This document shows, one piece after another, positions 1 through 7,520 of a stretch of 64,000 nucleotides of DNA. Below the pieces are notes generated by a model. It did not search any database, was not told where the DNA came from, and was given only the letters and a program-made list of their open reading frames with translations. Location of the stretch: assembly GCA_964397755.1 (NCBI GenBank), contig CAYNJY010000001.1:1-64000 (forward strand). The letters run 5' to 3'. A program made the position numbers and the translations under genes. This stretch comes from CAYNJY01 sp964397755. Lineage in GTDB: Bacteria > Patescibacteriota > Microgenomatia > UBA10105 > UBA927. Positions within the stretch are counted from its first letter, which is position 1. Each line of letters begins with the position of its first letter.

Positions 1-308
1 CCCTACGTATTACCGCGACTGCTGGCACGTAGTTTGTAGGCGCTTATTCTCCCCGCCTCGATGGCGGAGCAAAAGAGGTTTACGACCCGAAGGCCTTCAT
101 CCCTCACGCGGCGTCGCGTGGTCAGGCTTTCGCCCATTGCCAACGATTCCCAGTTGCTGCCATCCGTAGATGTATGGCCCGTGTCTCAGTGCCATTGTGG
201 GGGGTCGCGCTCTCACGCCCCCTACCCGTCATCGCCTTGGTAGGCCGTTACCCCACCAACAAGCTGATAGGCGCAAGGCCGCTCTCCCTCCGGGCAGTTA
301 CGCCCTTT

Positions 309-405
309 GGTAACTAACAACAAGCAACAGACAACTAACAACAAAAGTTAATTTCTTTGTTGAAAGCGCAAAGCGCGTGTTGTTTGTTGATTGTCGTCAG
401 TTACC
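309..405 (-). repeat. Hairpin insertion in the 16S V2 region
   Basis: About 97 bases of AT-rich imperfect inverted repeat lie between normal 16S segments. GGTAAC at 309-314 pairs with GTTACC at 400-405, and repeated ACTAACAAC-like words on one arm face TGTTGTTTGTTG-like words on the other. The words resemble the roughly 7-base repeats scattered elsewhere in the window. It would extend a helix of the rRNA without disturbing the core. Whether it is removed from the mature rRNA cannot be told from sequence. Confidence 0.6.
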
Positions 406-489
406 GTATGGGGTATTAGCCCAGCTTTCGCTGGGGTATTCCCCAGAAGGAGGTACGTTCCTTGCTTGTACTCACCCGTCCGCCACTGC

Positions 490-931
490 CCGGACATCGG
501 ACTCCGGATATCAGATTTCAGATTTGCTGTTTCACTTTCGTAGAAAGTCTATTTAATTGTCGCGAAATTGATTTATAAGCCTCTGCCACTGATTTAAGCT
601 CGTGCATTGGAATTGGATTAAATCGAGAAAGTGCAATTATTCGTAGATGTGTAATTGTCTCATCAGAAGAACTCATTGCTTCAATTACGAAGCGATGAAA
701 TTCTTTCTGCGATCGTTTTCTTCCAAATCCTTCTGCTATTATCGGCGCTATTGCTTTTGAAGAACGAAAAATTTGACTTCTCACATCGTAAAGTTCTCTT
801 GGCAATCGTTTTCCAATATCTTCAACAAGAGTAAAAGCTTGTAACGCCTGCTGATACACCCGTAATTGACTAACATCCATTACGTTAAGTGTATCACTAT
901 CTGATTTCTGACTTCCGAGGTCCGACATCCG
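490..931 (-). repeat. 16S intervening sequence in helix 6 (V1) with long closing stem
   Basis: The helix that ends the V1 loop is extended into a stem of about 32 pairs with a few mismatches. The arms lie at 490-521 and 900-931 and close an insert of about 380 bases that holds the four-helix-bundle ORF. Normal 16S sequence resumes on both sides: AAGTCGAACGG on one, GGCGGACGGGTGAG on the other. The arrangement matches known rRNA intervening sequences, which are usually cut out by RNase III and leave a fragmented rRNA. Excision here is inferred. Confidence 0.8.
518..880 (-). CDS. Four-helix-bundle protein encoded inside the 16S rRNA insertion
   Basis: This belongs to the four-helix-bundle/intervening-sequence protein family (S23-like, TIGR02436 type). 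The family core is visible: LRVYQQALQAFTLVEDI near the start, RSSKAIAPIIAEGFGRKRSQ in the middle, then EFHRFVIEAMSS. From ATG 880 it has 120 residues, normal for the family. An in-frame ATG at 928 would add 16 residues encoded by the stem arm, so I prefer 880, which has a TACACT box 7 bases upstream. The stop codon lies in the other arm. The molecular function of the family is not settled. Two free-standing relatives occur at 20375-20740 and 55384-55716. Confidence 0.8.
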   Translation of the reverse strand: MDVSQLRVYQQALQAFTLVEDIGKRLPRELYDVRSQIFRSSKAIAPIIAEGFGRKRSQKEFHRFVIEAMSSSDETITHLRIIALSRFNPIPMHELKSVAEAYKSISRQLNRLSTKVKQQI

Positions 932-953
932 AACCGTTCGACTTGCATGCTTA

Positions 954-996
<43 letters not shown>

Positions 997-1003
997 AAAA
1001 GAA

Positions 1004-1317
1004 TCCCCGGATATTAAGTTCGCTTACGCTCACTTCATCCGGGCCCGGGTGGTGCCGACGTAGTCGGCATAATACCCGGGATTCCTATCACCATTCGATT
1101 GTCAAAGTGCCTCGCCTAGCGAGGCTCTGCAGACCCGGCTAACGCCGCAGCATAGCCGCGCTACGAATAGTAGGTAAGGCGTATGCTTAGGCGAGACGGG
1201 TCAAAGAAGAGGCTCTCGCTTACGAAAAATTTTCAAACCAATGAGAGACAAGAAAACCCCGCCATAGCGGGGTTCCGAGAACCATTTGCTTCATGGCGTG
1301 CCTCTAGTCACTCATTG
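1004..1317 (-). promoter_or_regulatory. 16S rRNA leader with nested hairpins and a boxA-like word
   Basis: This is the leader of about 310 nt between the rRNA promoter and the 16S 5' end. It holds a strong hairpin at 1043-1080 (CCCGGG arms with an inner GCCGAC/GTCGGC stem), another at 1111-1127 (GCCTCGC/GCGAGGC), and a terminator-like hairpin at 1255-1274. On the transcript strand, TTCTTTGACC at about 1199-1210 resembles a boxA antitermination site. No protein-coding gene is seen here. The antitermination role is an inference. Confidence 0.5.
1249..1274 (-). terminator. Terminator-like hairpin inside the rRNA leader
   Basis: An 8-bp perfect stem (AACCCCGC/GCGGGGTT) with a 4-base loop is followed on the minus strand by TTCTTG, so the transcript ends in a U-rich stretch. 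It lies about 40 nt downstream of the predicted rRNA start. It could end read-through from the upstream methyltransferase gene, attenuate rRNA transcription, or both. Confidence 0.55.
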
Positions 1318-1324
1318 CTTTCCT

Positions 1325-1353
1325 ATTATAAGAGCCCTTCCCTCACGAGTCAA
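1325..1353 (-). promoter_or_regulatory. rRNA promoter
   Basis: On the minus strand TTGACT is followed after exactly 17 bases by a perfect TATAAT, the strongest sigma70-type promoter seen in the window. Transcription would start near 1317, upstream of the 16S leader and downstream of the trmH-like gene. Confidence 0.75.
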
Positions 1354-1404
1354 TAGGCCCATAGTACAAATATACTAGCTTTACACTTTCCCTGTGTAAT
1401 AGGT

Positions 1405-1974
1405 TTATCCTTCGACTCTCCGCCAGCTGGCGGATCGCTCGGGCAAGCATTGCTCAGTGATTTTGTACAGCACGATTCCTAGTGATACCATAACGTTGAG
1501 TGATTTGTTAATCCCCCACATCGGCAGCTCTACGATCGTGTCTGCCATATCAAGTACTTCTTTTGACACACCCGATGTCTCGTTGCCAACAACGATCGCT
1601 AGGGGAAACTCGTATCGTACTTGGTAAAACAGCTTGCTCCTCTCGTCTTGTTCTACGGCGATAATTTTCAATTTTGAATTTTCAATTTTCAATTTTGAAA
1701 CGGCCTTTTTTGCTGTTTCGACGTATTCCCACTCCACCCATTGCCATGTATTGATCGAGGCTTTCTTAATCCGTGAGTTGGGCGGCGTCAGCGTCTGTCC
1801 ACAGAGGTACACTCTTTCCGCCGCCACTGCATCGGCGAGCCGAAAAATGGAGCCAACGTTATAGGTATCCAAAACATTGTCCAAGACGATGTACATTGGA
1901 TTTTTCTTACGAGCTCTCGCAATTGTTGGATCCGGCTCCGTCGTCCGGAGCTCACGAGCATTCAGCTTTATCAT
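1405..1974 (-). CDS. TrmH/SpoU-family RNA 2'-O-methyltransferase
   Basis: This 189-residue protein is an S-adenosylmethionine-dependent SPOUT-class RNA methylase. Motif 1 (NVGSIFRLADA) is near residue 40, motif 2 (LAIVVGNETSGVS) near 127, and motif 3 (ELPMWGINKSLNVMVSLGI) near 150. These form the trefoil-knot cofactor site. Whether it modifies tRNA or rRNA cannot be told. Residues about 91-104 (KLKIENSKLKI) come from an in-frame AATTTTC-type heptamer repeat in a loop. The C-terminal tail is encoded by a 16-bp palindrome at 1419-1434. A TATAAT box lies 6 bases before the ATG, suggesting a leaderless transcript. Confidence 0.9.
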   Translation of the reverse strand: MIKLNARELRTTEPDPTIARARKKNPMYIVLDNVLDTYNVGSIFRLADAVAAERVYLCGQTLTPPNSRIKKASINTWQWVEWEYVETAKKAVSKLKIENSKLKIIAVEQDERSKLFYQVRYEFPLAIVVGNETSGVSKEVLDMADTIVELPMWGINKSLNVMVSLGIVLYKITEQCLPERSASWRRVEG

Positions 1975-1995
1975 GAAGCTATTATAGCGGGATTA

Positions 1996-3054
1996 CTATC
2001 GAAACAGGAAGCCGAAGGTATTCAGATACCAAGGCTGTGAGACAGTCATTACTGCACCTGTTTCTGCAGACACGTTGGCAGTAACCGGCGCCACGACCGG
2101 GGTAAGCCCTAAAAATTTGACGGTCTTTGTGCCATTCACCCGATAGACGAGGAAGCCGTTTTGCTCGGTGAGGACCACTTCTTGTGTTGGCTGCTCCCCG
2201 GGTGTCGTAGTCGGAGCAAGAGCGCCGTCCGCGCCTGTTGCACCCGCGAGACCCGCGGGTACACCGGTAAACGAAACGGACGAGAGAACACCTGATGCAA
2301 GCAGTCTGCTCACTGCAGTATCGGGGAGAATCGCCACCTCACGCGCTCCTGCAGGAGTCGTTACAATGAGCTCGTTATTGGAACCAACGGAGAGCGGAAA
2401 ATTCGTTCTGGCCCGCACGCGTCCTTGCCGGATCTCAAGCCGGGTTCCATCGGCGCGAATCTCAACCTCGTTCTTATCCGCCCGCTCCCGTACCTTGATT
2501 CTCTCAACCACTCTCGGCTCTTCTTCCTCTTCCCCGAGTTCCTGCGAGAGTTTATCCAGCTCATCAAGGTCCTCTCCTTCTTCCACTTCCGCGGGCTTGA
2601 CCCGAATTTCAAGTTTTCCGTCTTTCACGCGAATCCGCTGAACGCCCTGGGCGGTCCTCACTTCCTGCCGAAACTCAACGGTCCCATCGCTTCGGGTCTT
2701 TGTTTCCTGCCTGAACCTCCCTTCGGGGGCTCGAACCTCGATCTTCGTCTCCGGCCGACCGCTGCTCTCGCCAGAGGACAAGGACCCAGAAGAACCGCCG
2801 GAATCCCCGCCGCCGGAAGAGCCTGATCCCGATGACCCAGAACCCGAGAAGCCTCCGCCACTACCACCGCCCCCCTCACCACCTCCACCGTCGTCGCTTC
2901 CCTTCCCCAAAACCTGCCCATCGGAAACAATGTGGAGTTTGCCCCACTCATCGACCACAAGAGTCTGTGCAAGTATCTTCTCTGGGTGGATGATCAACGC
3001 GAGGGCAAGCGTAAGGAAGATTACCGATGCAATAGAGTGCGGCCACCGCTTCAC
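1996..3054 (-). CDS. Secreted Gly/Ser-rich protein of unknown function
   Basis: I do not recognise this 352-residue protein. It has a basic start and a hydrophobic signal segment (residues about 8-29, ending ILAQ). A Gly/Ser-rich linker follows (about 55-100), then a highly charged region with regular alternation that looks like beta strands (about 103-225), and a Thr/Pro-rich stretch before a C-terminal segment of about 60 residues. Start is GTG at 3054, with TAGACT 6 bases upstream and no clear ribosome-binding site, so a leaderless start is likely. It is probably exported and surface-exposed. Confidence 0.65.
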   Translation of the reverse strand: MKRWPHSIASVIFLTLALALIIHPEKILAQTLVVDEWGKLHIVSDGQVLGKGSDDGGGGEGGGGSGGGFSGSGSSGSGSSGGGDSGGSSGSLSSGESSGRPETKIEVRAPEGRFRQETKTRSDGTVEFRQEVRTAQGVQRIRVKDGKLEIRVKPAEVEEGEDLDELDKLSQELGEEEEEPRVVERIKVRERADKNEVEIRADGTRLEIRQGRVRARTNFPLSVGSNNELIVTTPAGAREVAILPDTAVSRLLASGVLSSVSFTGVPAGLAGATGADGALAPTTTPGEQPTQEVVLTEQNGFLVYRVNGTKTVKFLGLTPVVAPVTANVSAETGAVMTVSQPWYLNTFGFLFR

Positions 3055-3076
3055 AATCCCAGTCTAGAGACAACTA

Positions 3077-3598
3077 TTACCGCTTGTCAAGTAGACGATG
3101 GGTTGTTGTTCCGAGTGTCCAACCGAGGGCTGCCCCAGCGATGACATCCAACGGATAGTGGACGCCAAGGTAGATGCGCGAGAAACTGATCAAGGCAGCT
3201 AGACCATACAGCCATACCTTCCATCGCGGCTCTTTTCTGGCAAGGATGACGGCCATGGCCCACGCGGTCGTCGCGTGGCCGGAGGGAAAGGAGAAACCGA
3301 TACTGCTCCCAACAACAATCGCTCCGAGCTCAAGGCCCGGCCTTGAGCGTGCAGCTAGTGGCTTAAGGAGTGCCTCGACCGCCACCCAGCTCGCAATTCC
3401 GGCAGATACCAAAGGAAGAAAGAACCAGTGATCCTTCTTCTTTTCTCTGATGAACAAGACGAGTCCAAGGAGAAACCAGACTACCCCCGCCGTCCCGATG
3501 CCGGAGAAAAATAGTGCCAGCCTATCAAGTAACGGCGGGTGAGGAAGATGATTTATGGCGAAAAAAACGTGTTGATCTAAATAAAAAATCGTATCCAT
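3077..3598 (-). CDS. PAP2-family membrane phosphatase
   Basis: This 173-residue integral membrane phosphatase carries the three PAP2 motifs in order: KPLAARSRPG, PSGHATT, and SRIYLGVHYPLDVIAG. Motifs 2 and 3 hold the catalytic His residues. Four to five hydrophobic segments are visible. The family includes undecaprenyl-diphosphatases that recycle the lipid carrier of wall and glycan synthesis, which suits the surface-glycan genes here, but the substrate is unproven. The start is placed at ATG 3598, because GGGAG sits 5 bases upstream; a start at 3616 would precede that site. A PAP2-like relative lies at 11562-12113. Confidence 0.85.
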   Translation of the reverse strand: MDTIFYLDQHVFFAINHLPHPPLLDRLALFFSGIGTAGVVWFLLGLVLFIREKKKDHWFFLPLVSAGIASWVAVEALLKPLAARSRPGLELGAIVVGSSIGFSFPSGHATTAWAMAVILARKEPRWKVWLYGLAALISFSRIYLGVHYPLDVIAGAALGWTLGTTTHRLLDKR

Positions 3599-3668
3599 GA
3601 ACTCCCTGCCCCCCACGACAATTGATTAACGAGTCAATGTGTCAATTTGTTAACTGTTAATTGTTAAT

Positions 3669-3920
3669 CTACGGCGTCGGTGTTGCCGTCGGCGCTTGCC
3701 CCGAGTCTTTCCGAGGGGTCGTCTTCACGGTCGGGGTGGCAGAGGGTGTCGCAGATTGTGTCGGTGTCGGCGTAATGAAGATGATCCGGATCGCTCCTTC
3801 ATCCGGCACCGGAGAAACCACCTTCTTGCCGGAGACTATCGCGCCAACGCCGATAACGACCAGCGCCACGAAACCCGCGAGCACCGTCACGGCAGCAAGC
3901 GTTCTCCTCCGATCATCCAT
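3669..3920 (-). CDS. Small single-pass membrane protein with Thr/Pro tail
   Basis: This 83-residue protein has one transmembrane helix (residues about 9-29) after a basic N-terminus. A low-complexity tail rich in Thr, Pro and Ser (from about residue 50) probably lies outside the cell. Similar short anchored proteins recur in the window (20046, 22888, 32973, 42866). A TATTAT box lies 7 bases before the ATG. Function is unknown. Confidence 0.55.
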   Translation of the reverse strand: MDDRRRTLAAVTVLAGFVALVVIGVGAIVSGKKVVSPVPDEGAIRIIFITPTPTQSATPSATPTVKTTPRKDSGQAPTATPTP

Positions 3921-3982
3921 ACCTTCTATAATAACATCTTAGTTCGTAAAGTAGAAAGTTTGTAAAGTTTATGAACTTTTTA

Positions 3983-6121
3983 CTATTTGATGTCTTCTTT
4001 CTTCCATGCCGCAAACGTACACTTCGGGTAGTTGCTGCAGCCGTAGAAGGTTTTGCCGCGTCGGCTCTTTTTGATGACGATATCGCCGCCGCAGCGCGGA
4101 CACTTCATGTCTATTTTTTCGGCAAACTGGCGGGTGTATGTACAGGTTGGAAAATTGCTGCACGCCACGAACTTGCCGTAGCGGCCCATCCGGATGACCA
4201 GCTCTCCCCCATCCTCCGGACACTTCTCACCGAGTTTTTCCTCCGCAAGCTTGACTTTCTCTGCTTCGTTATACGTCATCTCAAGCCTCTGGGCAAACGG
4301 GCCGTAAAACGAGGCAATCACTGGCACCCACTGCTTCTCTCCGTTGGCAATCGCGTCCAGGTCATCCTCCATCGATGCGGTGAAGGGCAAATCAATGATA
4401 TTCGAAAAGTACTGAACCAGAAAATCCGTGACGGCAACCCCGAGGTCGGTAGGTTTGAGTTTCTTTTCTTCGCGCACCACATACTGGCGTTCGGTAATGG
4501 TCGAAATGATCGGCGCGTAGGTGCTCGGCCGGCCGATGCCCTTTTCCTCAAGGGCTTTGACGAGGGAGGCTTCAGTGTAGCGGGGAGGAGGGCTGGTTTC
4601 GTGGCGCGTGGGGAGAGCTTCTCGTAAAGAAACCTCCTGCCCTTGGGCCACGTCCGGTAACACCACTTCTTCTGCCTCGCGGCCGACGATTTTCAAAAAC
4701 CCGTCAAAGGTAACGACCGACCCGCTCGTTTGAAACTCGTACCCGTGGGCGTCGGTGATGGCAATCGTCGTCGCGTTAAACACCGCTTCTGCCGCCTGGC
4801 TCGCCACTGCCCGCTTCCAAATAAGCTCATACAGTCTGTCATGATCTCTATTGAGTTCTCCGTTTGAGATTTGAGATTTGAGATTTGAGATTTCGACCCT
4901 CGTGGGTCGTACGGCCTCGTGCGCTTCCTGGGCGACCTTGGACTTGGTCTTATACCGGCGAGGGGCGGGCGGAATATAGTTCTTGCCGAACGTGGCTGCA
5001 ATGTACTCTCTCGACTCTCTAAGAAATTTTTCTGAGAGGTTGACGCTATCGGTTCGGTGATACGTTATCAGCCCTTCTTCATACAATTTCTGGGCAAGCT
5101 GCATGGTCCGCTTCGCCGAAAAATAGAGCCTGCGGCCGGCATCCTGCTGGAGGGTACTCGTGGTATACGGAGGGGCAGGAGATCGGCGCACTTCCTTTTT
5201 GTCAACAGCCGACACAGTGTACGGCGCTTTCAAGTCTTTAATAATGTTGTCAGTTGTTTGTTGGTTGCTGATTGTTGACGAAGTCGTGGTGTAGGTTCCG
5301 TCAAAAAGATCAACGCTAAGCGTTTTCTCGTACTTAACTCCGTCTTTAGAAACTAACTGTGCATTAAGCTGCGATGCGGGGAGGCGCGCGTTTTTTGAGA
5401 GCGCCACGCCAACGGCTGATGGAGAGGAAGAATCCGATGGAGAGAGGCTTGGCGGAGTGCTCAAAAAATGCGCACCGACCTCAGCATCGCCTGTTGTAAA
5501 CATCCCTTCAATCGTCCAATATTCTTCTTTGGCAAACTTGGCTATCTCCCGCTCCCGCTCGACAATGAGCCGCACCGCAACCGACTGGACGCGGCCAGCA
5601 GACAACCACCGCTTAGACAATTTCTGCCAAAGTAGTGGAGACAATTTGTATCCAACAAGTCGATCAAGGACCCTTCGCGCCTGCTGGGCGTCGACGAGCT
5701 TGAGGTCAATCGCGCGAGGGTTAGCGAGAGCTTCTCTGATCGCGTGCTCGGTGATTTCATGGAAAACAATTCTCTGAAGAGACGGTAGGACTTTTTTTCT
5801 ATCTTTTCTTACTGTCTTACCGTTTTCCTGTCTTACTATCTCCGCCACATGCCACGCAATCGCTTCTCCCTCCCGATCCGGATCGGTGGCGAGGATGATA
5901 GTCTCTGCTTTCGCGGCAATCTCTTTAAGCTCTCCCACCCGCTTCTGTATAGTTTTTGGGATGACGTACTTGGGCGTAAAACCGTGTTCCACGTCCACCC
6001 CGAGCGCTGCCTTCGGAAGGTCCCGGACGTGGCCCATGGAAGCCTCGATGCGATATGCATCCCCCAGGTAACGGGCAAGCGTGCGGGCTTTGGTTGGAGA
6101 CTCAACGATGATGAGGTGCAT
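3983..6121 (-). CDS. topA: DNA topoisomerase I (type IA)
   Basis: This 712-residue enzyme relaxes negative supercoils by passing one strand through a transient nick. The N-terminal Toprim domain begins MHLIIVESPTKA and has the metal-binding acidic triad in DPDREGEA (residues 80-86). The catalytic tyrosine is in ITYHRTDS, near residue 354. Two C-terminal zinc-ribbon repeats follow; the second is complete (CPRCGG...CSNYPKC) but the first has lost one Cys (CPEDGG...CSNFPTC). Three in-frame repeat-derived insertions occur at about residues 94-113, 274-298 and 407-423, all apparently in loops. DprA is encoded just upstream. Confidence 0.96.
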   Translation of the reverse strand: MHLIIVESPTKARTLARYLGDAYRIEASMGHVRDLPKAALGVDVEHGFTPKYVIPKTIQKRVGELKEIAAKAETIILATDPDREGEAIAWHVAEIVRQENGKTVRKDRKKVLPSLQRIVFHEITEHAIREALANPRAIDLKLVDAQQARRVLDRLVGYKLSPLLWQKLSKRWLSAGRVQSVAVRLIVEREREIAKFAKEEYWTIEGMFTTGDAEVGAHFLSTPPSLSPSDSSSPSAVGVALSKNARLPASQLNAQLVSKDGVKYEKTLSVDLFDGTYTTTSSTISNQQTTDNIIKDLKAPYTVSAVDKKEVRRSPAPPYTTSTLQQDAGRRLYFSAKRTMQLAQKLYEEGLITYHRTDSVNLSEKFLRESREYIAATFGKNYIPPAPRRYKTKSKVAQEAHEAVRPTRVEISNLKSQISNGELNRDHDRLYELIWKRAVASQAAEAVFNATTIAITDAHGYEFQTSGSVVTFDGFLKIVGREAEEVVLPDVAQGQEVSLREALPTRHETSPPPRYTEASLVKALEEKGIGRPSTYAPIISTITERQYVVREEKKLKPTDLGVAVTDFLVQYFSNIIDLPFTASMEDDLDAIANGEKQWVPVIASFYGPFAQRLEMTYNEAEKVKLAEEKLGEKCPEDGGELVIRMGRYGKFVACSNFPTCTYTRQFAEKIDMKCPRCGGDIVIKKSRRGKTFYGCSNYPKCTFAAWKKEDIK

Positions 6122-6136
6122 ACAATAGATGTGTCA

Positions 6137-7240
6137 TTACGCAATTCCGTAGACCTTCTCTCCATAATCCTTCACAATCCCGCGGATTTCAAGAACCGAA
6201 AGGGTAGCGGCGACTGCGGCAATTGTCAAGCCTGTTTCCCGAACGACCTCGTCAAGATGCATCCGACGATCCAGGAGTGCATCGAGTATTTTCTGCTCCT
6301 CTTTCGTATGTCCCTCACGTCTTACCGTCTTACTGTCTTTCTGTCTTACCGTCTCGTCATTCCCTAATTCCTCCAGAATATCTTCAACATTCTCGACTAA
6401 TTTGGCTCCGCTTTTAATGAGCTTGGCCGGAGCTCGACTATAGGGACTCGTAATGGGGCCCGGTACCGCAAAGACCTCCCTCCCCTGTTCGGCGGCGTTG
6501 CGGGCCGTAATGAGAGCGCCGCTATCATATGCTCCCTCGGTCACGATCACCCCCAAAGACAATCCGCTGATAATCCTATTGCGCGCCGGGAAAAGCCCCT
6601 TGTTCGGCCGCATCCCCAGCGGCATCTCGGAGACAATCGCTCCGTGTCCTTCCTCACCAATGTGGTGGTATAAACGAGCATTGCTTGGCGGAGCGATAAT
6701 GTCAATGCCGCAACCCAAAACCGCGACCGTCTTGCCCCCTGCGTCGATCGCCGCTTGGTGCGCCACCGCATCCACCCCGTACGCCAGTCCCGAGACAATA
6801 GTGAATCCTTGACTAACTAACCCCGCGACAATCCGCTGCGTCACCTCTACGCCATATCTAGTAACTTTACGCGTTCCCACAACAGCTATCGTGCGGTCAA
6901 GATTGAGTGGTTCTTTTCCTCGTTTTCCTCGCACGTACAGGAGAAACGGAGCATCAGGAATCTGTTTAAGGAGCTTGGGGTATTTGGCGTCTTTAAGGGT
7001 TAAAACAGCAACATGAAGTTTTTCAAGTTGCTTACAATACTCATTACTATTAAATGTTTTACGAAAGTGGTCGAAGTCATCCGCCCGTTTATCGCCGAGT
7101 CTAATTTTCTTTAAAGTCGCAACACTCGATTGCCACGCCTTTTTCGCTGACCCAAAGTATTCGTAGAGGAGTTTAAACCGTACCGGTCCGATACCGGGAA
7201 ATACACTAAACGCCACCCAATAGGAAGTCTCTTCATCCAT
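6137..7240 (-). CDS. dprA: DNA-processing protein DprA
   Basis: DprA binds single-stranded DNA and loads RecA during natural transformation. The 367-residue protein has a helical N-terminus (FPGIGPVRFKLLYEYFG) and the Rossmann-like core with TIAVVGTRKVTRYG, SGLAYGVDAVAH, FPARNRIISGLS and EGAYDSGALITA, plus a C-terminal winged helix after residue about 310. The start is set at ATG 7240, where the family begins; an ORF start at 7342 adds 34 unrelated residues. Residues about 293-308 (TVRQKDSKTVRRE) derive from a CTGTCTTAC-type repeat between the two domains. The gene lies 15 bases upstream of topA. Confidence 0.93.
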   Translation of the reverse strand: MDEETSYWVAFSVFPGIGPVRFKLLYEYFGSAKKAWQSSVATLKKIRLGDKRADDFDHFRKTFNSNEYCKQLEKLHVAVLTLKDAKYPKLLKQIPDAPFLLYVRGKRGKEPLNLDRTIAVVGTRKVTRYGVEVTQRIVAGLVSQGFTIVSGLAYGVDAVAHQAAIDAGGKTVAVLGCGIDIIAPPSNARLYHHIGEEGHGAIVSEMPLGMRPNKGLFPARNRIISGLSLGVIVTEGAYDSGALITARNAAEQGREVFAVPGPITSPYSRAPAKLIKSGAKLVENVEDILEELGNDETVRQKDSKTVRREGHTKEEQKILDALLDRRMHLDEVVRETGLTIAAVAATLSVLEIRGIVKDYGEKVYGIA

Positions 7241-7303
7241 TACTCCAAGAGTATCAGAATGCCCATAACTTGACAAAGCAGAGAGAGAGGTAGAGTACGC
7301 GCT

Positions 7304-7498
7304 ATGACAATTACAGCAAGGGTCGAAACCGAAGGTCATCAACTATTTGTCAAGGGTTACCTACCTGAAGAGAAAACACATGTGGCAAAACCAGTCGGTA
7401 ACCAAATAATGCTCGACAATGGTAAATTTCTTTCTCTTGCAGCCGCCCCTTCAGAACATCCGCCTCACCCGGGAGGATATATGAAACCAGAAACCTAA
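7304..7498 (+). CDS. Possible small protein, unknown
   Basis: This is a 64-codon ORF that runs divergently from dprA. A purine-rich GAGAGAGAGG precedes the ATG by about 12 bases. The product is polar, with no membrane segment and a Pro/His-rich end. I do not recognise it. It fills the only gap between dprA and the glycosyltransferase, and it may be chance. Confidence 0.28.
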   Translation: MTITARVETEGHQLFVKGYLPEEKTHVAKPVGNQIMLDNGKFLSLAAAPSEHPPHPGGYMKPET

Positions 7499-7520
7499 AA
7501 GGAATTGTATTTACAGGAGG

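Noticed and set aside
2168..2641. 157-codon open frame on the plus strand
   Set aside because: It lies opposite the secreted Gly/Ser-rich gene, has Ser/Arg/Thr-rich composition typical of a shadow frame, and no start signal.
3971..4627. 218-codon open frame on the plus strand
   Set aside because: It is antisense to the 3' part of topA, which is clearly coding.
4860..4895. Heptamer arrays as a CRISPR array
   Set aside because: Units are 7 bases with no spacers, and no cas1, cas3, cas9 or similar gene is present. The Cas2-like fold in the PaaX proteins alone is not evidence for CRISPR.
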